A DNA stretch of 64,000 nucleotides, taken from assembly GCA_046048875.1 (NCBI GenBank), contig JBJOFG010000003.1, positions 62,001 to 126,000 on the forward strand, given 5' to 3'. A program made the position numbers and the translations under genes. Of the stretch, positions 17,962-26,192 are shown in pieces. The notes below the pieces were generated by a model, which saw only the letters and a program-made list of their open reading frames with translations, made no database searches and was not told the origin of the DNA. The DNA is from CAIZGX01 sp046048875 (GTDB lineage Bacteria > Bacteroidota > Bacteroidia > Flavobacteriales_D > Sanyastnellaceae). How positions within the stretch are numbered: position 1 is the stretch's first letter; the number at the start of each line of letters is the position of its first letter.

Positions 17962-18900
17962 ATGCCAATAAATTTCGATCGTTCATACATACAATCTTAT
18001 TCGTCGCTTGAGTTGCTGGCCAAACAAGCCGTTGAGGGATTTATTACAGGAATGCATCGTTCGCCGTACCACGGTTTTTCGGTTGAATTTGCAGAACATC
18101 GTTTGTACAATGCCGGGGAGTCGACAAGACATCTCGATTGGAAATTGTTAGCGCGAACCGATAAGCATTTTGTGAAACGATATGAAGAGGAAACGAATCT
18201 GCGCTGTCAATTGGTTGTAGACGTTTCTTCATCCATGCTTTTTCCAACCATTAAAAATGCAGAAGGGAAGGAATGGAACAAATTGAAGTTTGCCTTGTAC
18301 GGTGCGGCAAGTGTTATGGAACTCATGAAACGCCAACGCGATGCCGTTGGACTAAGTGTTTTCGCAAATGAACTCATGGTTCATACCAAAGCAGGAAGCA
18401 GCCAAGCACACATCCATTACCTCTATTCTGAAATGGAGAAATGGCTCGAACAAAGCGCAACGTCTTACCGCAACAACAGTCACGTTTCTTCAGTCATTCA
18501 TGAAATAGCAGAACGTATTCATAGACGAAGTCTCGTAGTCGTGTTTAGCGATATGCTCGACGATTCTAAACAAGTAGAGGAAGTCTTTCAATCGCTTCAG
18601 CACCTTCGACACAACAAACACGAAGTCATTCTTTTTCATGTGGTGCATCAAGAACAAGAGTTGGATTTCAATTTTGAGAACAGACCATACTCGTTTGTCG
18701 ATTTGGAAACAGGTGAGGAGGTGAAGGCACATCCGCATGAATTGCGGAAAGCTTATCAAGAGAAGATGAGTGCTTTCAGAACGTCTTTGCAATTAAAAAC
18801 GGGACAAATCGGAGTCGATTATTTTCAGACTTCTATTGAAGACGGAATTCAGAATTGTATGCTTCAGTTTTTATTGAAGCGTCAGCGTATGATGATCTAA
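17962..18900 (+). CDS. DUF58 (VWA-like) protein
   Basis: A 312-residue cytosolic protein with the DUF58 core: GFSVEFAEHRLYNAGE, STRHLDWKLLARTDKHFVKR and the von Willebrand A-like metal site strand VVDVSSSM. DUF58 proteins usually accompany a MoxR ATPase and BatA/B VWA proteins in Bacteroidota. None of those is adjacent here; instead the gene lies between a histidine kinase (4 nt upstream) and a sirtuin (4 nt downstream). The role, perhaps assembly or folding of a target complex, is inferred from the family only. Confidence 0.88.
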   Translation: MPINFDRSYIQSYSSLELLAKQAVEGFITGMHRSPYHGFSVEFAEHRLYNAGESTRHLDWKLLARTDKHFVKRYEEETNLRCQLVVDVSSSMLFPTIKNAEGKEWNKLKFALYGAASVMELMKRQRDAVGLSVFANELMVHTKAGSSQAHIHYLYSEMEKWLEQSATSYRNNSHVSSVIHEIAERIHRRSLVVVFSDMLDDSKQVEEVFQSLQHLRHNKHEVILFHVVHQEQELDFNFENRPYSFVDLETGEEVKAHPHELRKAYQEKMSAFRTSLQLKTGQIGVDYFQTSIEDGIQNCMLQFLLKRQRMMI

Positions 18901-18904
18901 ACTT

Positions 18905-19585
18905 ATGAAACATTTAGTGGTTCTCACAGGCGCTGGCATGAGCGCCGAAAGTGGTATTAATACTTTTCGCGATTCCAATGGTCTTTGGGAACAACACCGC
19001 ATAGAAGATGTTGCAACGCCGCTGGCATGGGAAAATAATCCGGAGTTGGTAACAGAGTTCTACAACTTACGTCGCCTTCAATTGAATGAAGTAGTACCAA
19101 ACCAGGGTCACCTCATTTTAGCCCAACTTGAAAAGCATTTTCGTGTTTCGATCATCACTCAAAATGTTGACAATTTGCATGAACGCGCAGGAAGCACCAG
19201 CATCGTTCATCTTCATGGAGAACTTACGAAAATGAGAAGTTCTTGTTGTGTAGATGAAGTTGGCCAGATCGCCCAATCGACAGCAAGTTCGTGCGCGCAC
19301 GGAAATTTGTATCGTCCGCACATTGTATGGTTTGGTGAAGGCGTTCCGCTCTTGGAAGATGCAGCGGCATTGGTTGAAGAAGCCGATGTGTTTTTAGTTT
19401 TGGGAACTTCGTTGGAAGTTTATCCAGCAGCCGGATTGTTGTACAACGTTCCTCTGAATGCAGAACGTTGGGTGATAGATCCGAGGGTTCCAGAATTGGC
19501 CTCGAAGTTGGGATTCAACGCCATTCCCTCAGGAGGTTCTGAAGGAATGAAACGTTGGTGTGAAATCCAAAATATTAGTCTCTAG
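18905..19585 (+). CDS. cobB: Sir2-family NAD-dependent protein deacylase
   Basis: A 226-residue sirtuin. It has the NAD-binding GAGMSAESGINTFRD motif, ITQNVDNLHERAG and the catalytic-His strand IVHLHGELTK, then RPHIVWFGE and VLGTSLEVYPAAG. Tyr and Arg in FYNLRR match the Y-x-x-R pocket of class III sirtuins, which favour succinyl/malonyl-lysine, so desuccinylase activity is plausible. The usual two CxxC zinc pairs are not intact (SSCC and SSCAHG remain), a loss I believe is common in this clade. It follows the DUF58 gene by 4 nt and overlaps the convergent biotin carboxylase gene by 11 nt. Confidence 0.9.
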   Translation: MKHLVVLTGAGMSAESGINTFRDSNGLWEQHRIEDVATPLAWENNPELVTEFYNLRRLQLNEVVPNQGHLILAQLEKHFRVSIITQNVDNLHERAGSTSIVHLHGELTKMRSSCCVDEVGQIAQSTASSCAHGNLYRPHIVWFGEGVPLLEDAAALVEEADVFLVLGTSLEVYPAAGLLYNVPLNAERWVIDPRVPELASKLGFNAIPSGGSEGMKRWCEIQNISL

Positions 19586-21062
19586 CGCGAAGTTTCCAAG
19601 CGCTTGTTTTGCTTTCGCTGGTTGAAGTTGTTGATGCTGCGGTGTTGTTTTGTTGGAATAAAATTTCCGCAGCTATTGCGGCTATTTCAGTCTCTTCAAC
19701 AGTTAAGTCTTTCTTCAAAATTTCAGGAGTGAAGTATTGCTTCACGAAGTGCGTGTCGAAGTTTCCAGATTTAAACGCATCGTGATTGATGGCCCAAGAG
19801 CAGAAATCTAAAGTGGTTTGAACCCCTGAAATCTTGTACTCAGCAATCGCACGTGTCATGCGCTCAATGGCTTGCTCGCGATTGGCTGCATGCACAATCA
19901 ACTTAGCAATCATTGGATCGTAGTAAATGGGAATATCCATGCCTTCTTCAAATCCATCGTCAACACGAACGCCAGGTCCTTGCGGTCGAACATACGTGTT
20001 CAATCTTCCAATGTCGGGAAGGAAGTTGTTCGTTGGATCTTCCGCGTATACACGAACCTCAAGCGCGTGTCCGTTTATCGAAAGATCTTCTTGCGTGAAC
20101 GCCAATTTCTCTCCACGTGCCACACGAATTTGCTCCTTGACTAAATCAATACCGGTGATGCATTCTGAAACCGGATGTTCCACTTGCAAGCGGGTATTCA
20201 TTTCCAAGAAGTAATAATTCATTTTATCGTCGACCAGGAACTCAACCGTTCCAGCGCCCACGTAGTTGCAGCTTCTAGCCGCATCACAAGCACTCTTTCC
20301 CATAGCCATGCGAAGCTCAGGAGTAAGAATAGCAGAAGGAGCTTCTTCAACAACTTTTTGGTGACGACGCTGAATGCTACATTCACGCTCGAAGAGGTGA
20401 ACAATGTTTCCGTGTGTATCTGCTAATACTTGAATTTCAATGTGTCGAGGTCCACTCACGTAACGCTCAATGAAAACAGAACCGTCTCCGAAAGAACTCA
20501 CGGCCTCGGAGATTGCGCGTTCCATCTGCTCTTCAACTTCTTCAATCTTTTCTACGATACGCATTCCTTTACCGCCGCCGCCTGCGCTGGCTTTAATTAA
20601 AATGGGTAGTCCCACTTCAACGGCAACGCGCTTCGCTTGCTCAACATCGGCGATAGCGTCCTCGGTACCAGGAACCATTGGGATGTTATATTTTCTTGCT
20701 GCAGCTTTTGCTGCAAGCTTACTTCCCATCATATCTATACTGTCGGGATTCGGACCAATGAAGGTGATTCCGTTTTCTTGCACCTTGCGTGCGAAGTTGG
20801 CATTCTCAGAAAGGAAGCCGTAACCCGGATGAATTCCTTCAACGCCTAATTCTTTACAGATTTCAATAATCTTATCTGCTTGTAAATACGATTGGTTGGA
20901 AGGAGGAGGACCTACGCAAACGGCCTCATCGGCATATTTTACGAATGGTGCATTACGATCGGCCTCACTATAAATAGCAACAGTTGCAATTCCCATTTCT
21001 TTCGCAGAGCGCATAATGCGCAACGCAATTTCACCACGGTTTGCGACAAGTATTTTTTTCAT
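19575..21062 (-). CDS. accC: Biotin carboxylase (acetyl-CoA carboxylase subunit)
   Basis: A 495-residue ATP-grasp enzyme that carboxylates biotin on its carrier protein. ATG at 21062 gives the canonical start MKKILVANRGEIALRIMRSA. The glycine-rich ATP loop is SAGGGGKGMR, and RYVSGPRHIEIQVLAD, ERECSIQRRHQKVVEE and FLEMNTRLQVEHPVSE are the classic active-site motifs. It is longer than E. coli AccC by a Thr/Ser-rich tail of about 40 residues. No biotin carrier or carboxyltransferase gene is next to it, so whether it serves acetyl-CoA or another acyl-CoA carboxylase is open. Confidence 0.93.
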   Translation of the reverse strand: MKKILVANRGEIALRIMRSAKEMGIATVAIYSEADRNAPFVKYADEAVCVGPPPSNQSYLQADKIIEICKELGVEGIHPGYGFLSENANFARKVQENGITFIGPNPDSIDMMGSKLAAKAAARKYNIPMVPGTEDAIADVEQAKRVAVEVGLPILIKASAGGGGKGMRIVEKIEEVEEQMERAISEAVSSFGDGSVFIERYVSGPRHIEIQVLADTHGNIVHLFERECSIQRRHQKVVEEAPSAILTPELRMAMGKSACDAARSCNYVGAGTVEFLVDDKMNYYFLEMNTRLQVEHPVSECITGIDLVKEQIRVARGEKLAFTQEDLSINGHALEVRVYAEDPTNNFLPDIGRLNTYVRPQGPGVRVDDGFEEGMDIPIYYDPMIAKLIVHAANREQAIERMTRAIAEYKISGVQTTLDFCSWAINHDAFKSGNFDTHFVKQYFTPEILKKDLTVEETEIAAIAAEILFQQNNTAASTTSTSESKTSAWKLRARD

Positions 21063-21105
21063 TCCACAAAAATGAACATTCAAAGTCCATTTTGAAAATT
21101 ATTCG

Positions 21106-21969
21106 TCACTTTTTCTTCGGTGGCGTTTTCTTTTTCTTCTTGGGTTGAACTTTTATAGAATCTGCCACAATGGTTGTGGTAGGAACGCTTCCTCCTGAGG
21201 TCCATTGCGGTGAAGCTACGTTGTTTAATTGTGTAGAAGTCGAGGTAGAGGTGATTATAGGTCCTGTTGAAAAATTTGCTGCGGGTGCATCGTCTGAGTT
21301 CGTTGGTGTATTGGTCGATTCTTTGTCCATGTTGCGATTCGCTTTTTCTTCAATCATATCATACGCTGGAACGGCTTCATCTCGCACTTCAATCACACCG
21401 TCCGTAAGAGGATATTCATGCACTTGTTCCATGGAGATGACTTCGGGCACATTATAGATTCCAGAGATTCTATTTACCTCTGCGTATTGTTCTGGTTTTA
21501 CTTTGAACTCATCGTTTTCAGAAACCGTATCTAGAGATGAATTTGTGCTGTCTTTCGATTCAAGATTTGCGCTTGCATATTGATTGGCTTTATTTTCTGA
21601 AGGAACGAACCATACGATTGCTCCAACTACGGCAGCCATTCCAACCAAGGAAAAAGAAACTGTGCGGAAACCGCTCCACTTAGGCAAAGGAGGAAAGAGG
21701 AAGTTCAGCCACACTTTGAATCGCGAAGGCTTGTGGGCGTTGAATTCTTTCTTCAAGTTTTTCCAAACGGCAGCAGGAGGATCTTGCATTTCGTGTTCGG
21801 AAGATTCGATCTTCCCAAGGAGCATTTTCAGCTCGTTGAATTCCTCTTCGTTGGAAACATGTTGCAGCACAAAGGCGCGTTCCTCGGGCAGCAAACCGTT
21901 GAAAGTCTTGGTGCGAAGGAGACGCTCCAGATCTTCGGGTTGATATAAAAAGGGTTTCTGAGTGCTCAT
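21106..21969 (-). CDS. Membrane anti-sigma-like regulator
   Basis: A 287-residue protein with a charged cytosolic N-terminal half (to about residue 100), one hydrophobic helix (TVSFSLVGMAAVVGAIVWFV) and an acidic, Ser/Thr-rich periplasmic tail ending in a Lys/Pro-rich string. The order matches membrane anti-sigma factors, although no zinc (ZAS) motif is visible. Its ATG overlaps the upstream ECF sigma gene (ATGA coupling), the main argument for the role. Confidence 0.65.
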   Translation of the reverse strand: MSTQKPFLYQPEDLERLLRTKTFNGLLPEERAFVLQHVSNEEEFNELKMLLGKIESSEHEMQDPPAAVWKNLKKEFNAHKPSRFKVWLNFLFPPLPKWSGFRTVSFSLVGMAAVVGAIVWFVPSENKANQYASANLESKDSTNSSLDTVSENDEFKVKPEQYAEVNRISGIYNVPEVISMEQVHEYPLTDGVIEVRDEAVPAYDMIEEKANRNMDKESTNTPTNSDDAPAANFSTGPIITSTSTSTQLNNVASPQWTSGGSVPTTTIVADSIKVQPKKKKKTPPKKK

Positions 21970-22571
21970 GATTTTAGGGTAATGAAGAGGATTGAAAGTA
22001 AAAGTTCTTTGTATTCGTGAAGAATGCCGTTGAGTTCTTTGAGGGTGTAGAAGAGCCGCGATTTCACGGTACCTTCTGAACAGCCCATGGTTTCGGCTAT
22101 TTCCGGATTGCTGAGTTCATGCACGAACCGAAGTTCGAATGTCGTTCTTTTAGTTTCGTCTAATTGCGACAGCGCATCTTGCAGCGCCTCCTCGAACTTT
22201 GAACGGTCCATGTCTCGATCGTGTTCATGCACTTCGGCGGTCGCAATAGCCATTCGCGCTTCCGCGCGAACTTCATGCTTCGCATATTCGTTCTTACACT
22301 GGTTGTGCGCCATGCTGTAGAGCCACGTCTTGAAGTTTCGTTTCAGATCGAAGCCTTCGGCATGACGAAACACTTTGCTGAACAGCTCTTGGGTGAAGTC
22401 TGCCGCAACCTCTTTGTCTTTTCGCAGCATGCGAAAGAAGTAAGAATGTATCGGCCGGCTATAACGGGTGTATAGTTCCTCGAAGGCGCGCTCGTTGCCG
22501 GCCGCAATCAGCGGCATGAGTTCCTCGTCTTTGTAGGAAGCGTAGTTGTTATGTCTGTTAAATAGTGTCAA
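21966..22571 (-). CDS. ECF-type RNA polymerase sigma-70 factor
   Basis: A 201-residue sigma factor. Region 2 includes AFEELYTRYSRPIHSYFFRM, EVAADFTQELFSKVF and FKTWLYSMAHNQCKNEY. Region 4 includes QLDETKRTTFELRFVHELSN and PEIAETMGCSEGTVKSRLFY. It is coupled by a 4-nt overlap to the membrane regulator at 21106. This is the second of three such modules in the window. Confidence 0.92.
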   Translation of the reverse strand: MTLFNRHNNYASYKDEELMPLIAAGNERAFEELYTRYSRPIHSYFFRMLRKDKEVAADFTQELFSKVFRHAEGFDLKRNFKTWLYSMAHNQCKNEYAKHEVRAEARMAIATAEVHEHDRDMDRSKFEEALQDALSQLDETKRTTFELRFVHELSNPEIAETMGCSEGTVKSRLFYTLKELNGILHEYKELLLSILFITLKS

Positions 22572-22624
22572 AAGAAATGGTTTTCATGCCGCTGTACAAG
22601 CAACGTACAGAACGGTTCATAGAT

Positions 22625-23248
22625 TTAGTATTTATTTTTTAAATCGAGGCGATCCCGAAGTTCGAACAACATCATGGCCGTTGCTCCCCAAATGAAATAG
22701 TCGCCATAGCGAATCGCAGGTACCGTCTTCGTTTGCTGAATATGAGGCATAAAGATTTCCATCTTTTCAGTCTTCATTGTTGCTCCGAAATGTGAAAGGG
22801 GTATAGGGACAAGCGCAGCAACTTCTTTTTCATCAGGGATGAAAACAGGCTCTTCTTCCAAGACGGTCGCAAACGGTTGAACGAGCATTCGACTCGGAGG
22901 AATAAAGATTTCATTCAACATAAAATAGTTGTTCTCGGTTGAAAGCTGAAGACCAACTTCTTCGCGCAATTCGCGCAAGGCCGTGTGCAAAAGACTTTCA
23001 TCGCCCTCATCTTTCTTACCTCCCGGGAATGCCATCTGGCCGCTGTGAACACCGTTATATACCGGACGCTGAATAAGGGTGAGCCCAGCGTCGTCTCCTA
23101 AGGGATGAATAGCTATGACCACAGCACTTTCTCTTGGACGAGGTTCAAGCATGCGCGCTTCTTCGGCACTCTGACGAATGTATGCGTCCAACTCACTGTA
23201 TGCCCGAGGCACAAAAGTTTTTTCCAATTGCTCTACAATCCACTGCAT
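22625..23248 (-). CDS. Nudix hydrolase, CoA pyrophosphatase type
   Basis: A 207-residue hydrolase. The Nudix box runs from GGKKDEGDESLL to ALRELREEVGL (Arg92-Glu93, Glu96-Glu97). The strand before it, LTLIQRPVYNGVHSGQMAFP, matches the CoA-specific subgroup (NudL/YeaB), which cleaves CoA and derivatives to 3',5'-ADP and phosphopantetheine. Cytosolic. Spacing of the first Gly to Glu in the box is atypical for the generic pattern, as in that subgroup. Substrate is inferred. Confidence 0.87.
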   Translation of the reverse strand: MQWIVEQLEKTFVPRAYSELDAYIRQSAEEARMLEPRPRESAVVIAIHPLGDDAGLTLIQRPVYNGVHSGQMAFPGGKKDEGDESLLHTALRELREEVGLQLSTENNYFMLNEIFIPPSRMLVQPFATVLEEEPVFIPDEKEVAALVPIPLSHFGATMKTEKMEIFMPHIQQTKTVPAIRYGDYFIWGATAMMLFELRDRLDLKNKY

Positions 23249-23292
23249 AGTTTTTCATTTCGAAGTCAAACTAGAACTAACTTCGTGACGCG

Positions 23293-23979
23293 ATGCCAAT
23301 TTACAAACTCTCCGATGAATTGTGGTTCCCTGGTCCCGAGGAATTTGAGGACAATCTGGTCGCTATGGGCGGAGACCTTTCTGTTTCTCGTCTGCTGTTG
23401 GCGTATTCAAAGGGAATATTTCCGTGGTACGATGAACCCGGGAATCCGCATTGGTATTGTCCGGAAGAACGCTGTATGTTTCATGTCCCTTCCTTCAAAC
23501 CAAGTAAATCTCTTCGAAACGTTCGTAATCAAGGCATCTACAAATGCACGTTTGATCTGGGGTTTGAAGTTGTTCTAGACGGATGCAGCAGTGGAGATCG
23601 GGAAGACGCGACGTGGATACTTCCCGAAGTTATGGAGGCATATACGGAGTTGCACAAACTCGGATTCGCGCATTCGGTGGAGGTTTGGAGAAGAAATGAA
23701 GAGTTGGGAATAAGCACAATCGTGGGCGGATTGTATGGCGTAAGTATCGGTGGAATGTTTTTCGGGGAGAGTATGTTTTCGCAAGAACCGAACACTTCTA
23801 AACTTGCATTGTGGTTCTTGGTTGAACGCTGCAAAGAATGGGGCATCGAGTGGATAGATGCCCAAGTACCGAACGATCATTTGTTTTCTATGGGTGCTGA
23901 GGTAATTCCTCGCGAAACGTTTTTAGAGCATTTAAAGGAAGCCCTGAAAATGCCCACCCATCGTGGAGTTTGGAAATAA
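23293..23979 (+). CDS. aat: Leucyl/phenylalanyl-tRNA-protein transferase
   Basis: A 228-residue enzyme that adds Leu or Phe from aminoacyl-tRNA to proteins with N-terminal Arg or Lys, making them ClpS/ClpAP N-degron substrates. Diagnostic motifs are WFPGPEE, LVAMGGDLSVSRLLLAYSKG, IFPWY, TWILPEVMEAYTELHKLG, SVEVW, VGGLYGVSIGGMFFGESMFS and NTSKLAL. Length is normal for the family. It is transcribed away from the Nudix gene. Confidence 0.95.
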   Translation: MPIYKLSDELWFPGPEEFEDNLVAMGGDLSVSRLLLAYSKGIFPWYDEPGNPHWYCPEERCMFHVPSFKPSKSLRNVRNQGIYKCTFDLGFEVVLDGCSSGDREDATWILPEVMEAYTELHKLGFAHSVEVWRRNEELGISTIVGGLYGVSIGGMFFGESMFSQEPNTSKLALWFLVERCKEWGIEWIDAQVPNDHLFSMGAEVIPRETFLEHLKEALKMPTHRGVWK

Positions 23980-24025
23980 TTGAAGTGCTATTAAACCTTT
24001 TTTACTCGAGATATTCTAATTGTTG

Positions 24026-24610
24026 ATGGTTGGACGTGAAAAAGAAATCTTGGCGCTGATTGCTGTTTCTCGAACGAGGAACAAAGGCTACGAGATGCTT
24101 ATTTCCGACTACCAAAAACCATTGTATTTTTTTATTCGAAGAATGTTGCTGAACCACGAGGATACCAACGATGTTCTACAAGACACGTTTGTCCGCGTCT
24201 TCAAAGGAATAGAGGGGTTTCGGGGTGAAAGTGCTTTGGGAACTTGGATACATAGCATTGCTTATCGAGAAGCGCTTTCTCACATAGCTCGAGGCAAGCG
24301 TATGTTGAATGGCGATTGGGATGAATTGATTGTGGGAAACGTAAAACAATTGCAGGAAGATTCTCACTATATCGGTGATGACATGCAATTAAAATTACAA
24401 GCGATGGTAGCAGCTCTTCCCGAAAAGCAACGAGCGGTTTTTGTGATGAAGTATTACGAAGAAAAGAAGTACAACGAAATAGCAACAATCACTGGAACGA
24501 GCGTCGGCGCGCTGAAAGCCAGTTACCACCATGCCGTTGAAAAAATTAAATCTGCCATACAAATGAACGAAGGTCTAATAGAACGAATTAAAAATGGAAT
24601 TGAAGAATAA
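24026..24610 (+). CDS. ECF-type RNA polymerase sigma-70 factor
   Basis: A 194-residue sigma factor; the ATG at 24026 is preferred over two upstream TTG codons. Region 2 has HEDTNDVLQDTFVRVFKGIE and LGTWIHSIAYREALSHI. Region 4 has ALPEKQRAVFVMKYYEEKKY and NEIATITGTSVGALKASYHH. It heads a three-gene set with a membrane partner (17-nt overlap) and a Spy-like periplasmic protein, an arrangement seen in Flavobacteriia where the last gene is annotated as sensor of the ECF sigma factor. Confidence 0.92.
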   Translation: MVGREKEILALIAVSRTRNKGYEMLISDYQKPLYFFIRRMLLNHEDTNDVLQDTFVRVFKGIEGFRGESALGTWIHSIAYREALSHIARGKRMLNGDWDELIVGNVKQLQEDSHYIGDDMQLKLQAMVAALPEKQRAVFVMKYYEEKKYNEIATITGTSVGALKASYHHAVEKIKSAIQMNEGLIERIKNGIEE

Positions 24611-25049
24611 CGATTGGAATGTCCCTACGGATTATTTCGAAAAAAATAAAAAGGCACTGTTGCCCGTTCGGAAGTTTCCGACAGGTAAATGGATACTAGC
24701 ATTAGCCGCGGCATGCGCTGTGGGAGTTGGTTTATTTATGTGGAAGGAGGACGGTCGAACGCAAGAGGTTGCACAAGGCGAAAGAAGGGAAGATGTAAGG
24801 GCGAAACATCTTTCGCCCGAAATAGAAGATGTGGGATCGAAACATCTTCCGTCCGAAATAGAAGATGTGGGATCGAAACATCTTTCGCCCGCAGTGGAAG
24901 ATACAGGGGCGAAACATCTTTCGACCAAACATCTTTCGACCAAATATCTTTCGCCCAGAATTGCAGAAGAATTGAAAGAAATTCCAAGGGATGAGTTGGT
25001 AGCTTATTTGCTGGAACAAGATTCAGAATTAATTGAGACTTTAAATTAA
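24594..25049 (+). CDS. Membrane protein partner of ECF sigma with translated DNA-repeat insert
   Basis: A 151-residue protein: about 30 polar residues, one membrane helix (WILALAAACAVGVGLFMW), a repeat-built linker, and a C-terminal helix (ELVAYLLEQDSELIETLN). The linker is a 12-residue repeat present three times (AKHLSPEIEDVG, SKHLPSEIEDVG, SKHLSPAVEDTG), followed by three shortened KHLST/KYLSP units. At DNA level these units contain GGGCGAAA...TTTCGCCC hairpins of the same family as intergenic repeats in the window, so an expanding DNA repeat has been kept in frame. Anti-sigma role is inferred from the 17-nt overlap with the sigma gene. Confidence 0.7.
   Translation: MELKNNDWNVPTDYFEKNKKALLPVRKFPTGKWILALAAACAVGVGLFMWKEDGRTQEVAQGERREDVRAKHLSPEIEDVGSKHLPSEIEDVGSKHLSPAVEDTGAKHLSTKHLSTKYLSPRIAEELKEIPRDELVAYLLEQDSELIETLN
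24799..24957. repeat. In-frame 36-bp tandem repeat with GGGCGAAA/TTTCGCCC hairpins inside a coding sequence
   Basis: Three 36-bp units are followed by three shorter ones of about 15 bp. The core of the first is GGGCGAAA, CATC, TTTCGCCC, a perfect 8-bp stem. The arms equal those of the intergenic repeats at 3527-3615 and are close to 43555-43574. All unit lengths are multiples of three, so the frame is kept. The spacer between hairpins (GAAATAGAAGATGTGGGAT type) can itself pair: GAAGATGT is near the complement of ACATCTTT. Confidence 0.85.
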
Positions 25050-25055
25050 CACAAT

Positions 25056-25553
25056 ATGAAAAACACAATAATTTTATTTTTGAGTTTGTGCTCTGTGGTG
25101 GCATTTGCTCAGCCTGATCGCGATGAACCGAAGCGCAGTGAAAAGGTTGAAGCTCTCAAAAGAGCTTATTTAACAACCGAATTGGCATTAACATCTGTTG
25201 AAGCTGAAAAGTTTTGGCCGGTTTACAATGCACATGAGGAAACCCAGAAGACGCATCGCAAAGAATTAAAAAAAGTCATGGAAAAGATGGAGGCTGTTGG
25301 GGAAAATCAAAAAGCCTTCGAATCATTGAACAATGAAATTTCGGCGCTTCGCATGAAAGAAGTTGAAGAAGATTCGAACTTCATGATTGCATGCAGCAAG
25401 GTCATTGGAGTTCAAAAAACGGCCAAACTGCCGAGCATTGAAAGAGAATTTCATAAAATTGTTTTGGAAGAAGTCGGTAAGAAAGGTGGACGTCCGGGTC
25501 CTCCGCCGGGTGGACGTCCACCACATGGTCCTAGATATCGCTCGATGGAATAA
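25056..25553 (+). CDS. Spy/CpxP-like periplasmic protein (sensor of ECF sigma factor type)
   Basis: A 165-residue protein with a signal peptide (MKNTIILFLSLCSVVAFAQP) and a long, charged, all-helical middle containing TTELALTSVEAEKFWPVYNA, similar to the LTxxQ-like helices of Spy/CpxP chaperones. The C-terminus is Gly/Pro/Arg-rich (GGRPGPPPGGRPPHGP). It follows the membrane partner gene by 6 nt. By analogy with homologous flavobacterial loci it may sense envelope conditions and signal to the ECF sigma pair; this is inference. Confidence 0.72.
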   Translation: MKNTIILFLSLCSVVAFAQPDRDEPKRSEKVEALKRAYLTTELALTSVEAEKFWPVYNAHEETQKTHRKELKKVMEKMEAVGENQKAFESLNNEISALRMKEVEEDSNFMIACSKVIGVQKTAKLPSIEREFHKIVLEEVGKKGGRPGPPPGGRPPHGPRYRSME

Positions 25554-25571
25554 GGCTGTTATCTTTGCCTC

Positions 25572-26129
25572 ATGAAAAAGTTTTTTAAGATCCTTGGGAT
25601 TGTCGTTGCATCGTTGATACTCCTGTATTTTGGAGCTTGCATTTTTGGTCCTCAAGAATTAAAAGTTACGCGAACCATTTCCATCAACGCTTCGGCGAAT
25701 GAAGTTTTTCAGCAAGTTGGAGATTTTAAGAATTGGAGTAATTGGTCTATGTGGAGTATTCGCGACAAGAACATGCAAAGCACCTTCGAAGGAGAGCCAA
25801 TGCTGGTAAATCACAAATGGACTTGGAAAAGCACAGAGGGAAATGGAACGCAAGTCATTACTTCAGTTGTTCCCAACGAAGAGATTAAATCAGATTTACT
25901 TTTTGAGGGTTTTTCAGACCCAAATAAAAGCATTTTTGTATTTAAGGAAAACGGAAGGTCTGAAGATTGGTCTGTTCCATGCGCCAATTGCACCACTGAA
26001 GTTTCTTGGACCATGGACATGGGGAAAATACCATTCTTATTTCGCGGAATGATGTTTATGTTTCAGGGAAGACTTATTGAAGACTTCGATGGTGGCTTAG
26101 CCAATCTTAAAAAAGTCTGCGAAAACTGA
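25572..26129 (+). CDS. SRPBCC (START-like) superfamily protein, membrane anchored
   Basis: A 185-residue protein. The N-terminal helix (FFKILGIVVASLILLYFGAC) is a membrane anchor or signal. The rest has the SRPBCC pattern: VTRTISINASANEVFQQVGD at the start of the fold, FKNWSNWSMW, then alternating strands and a final helix (GRLIEDFDGGLANLKKVC). SRPBCC domains form a deep hydrophobic ligand pocket; the ligand here is unknown. It lies 18 nt after the Spy-like gene and could be the end of the ECF operon. Confidence 0.8.
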   Translation: MKKFFKILGIVVASLILLYFGACIFGPQELKVTRTISINASANEVFQQVGDFKNWSNWSMWSIRDKNMQSTFEGEPMLVNHKWTWKSTEGNGTQVITSVVPNEEIKSDLLFEGFSDPNKSIFVFKENGRSEDWSVPCANCTTEVSWTMDMGKIPFLFRGMMFMFQGRLIEDFDGGLANLKKVCEN

Positions 26130-26192
26130 TCAATGTAGGCAACCATTTCAGGTTGAGTATGGTTATATTCGCATAGCCTAAACTGAACCGGT

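Noticed and set aside
24632..25104. Several long antisense open frames across the repeat-containing gene
   Set aside because: They are shadows created by the low-complexity repeat; none has a coupled start, a domain or neighbours in that orientation.
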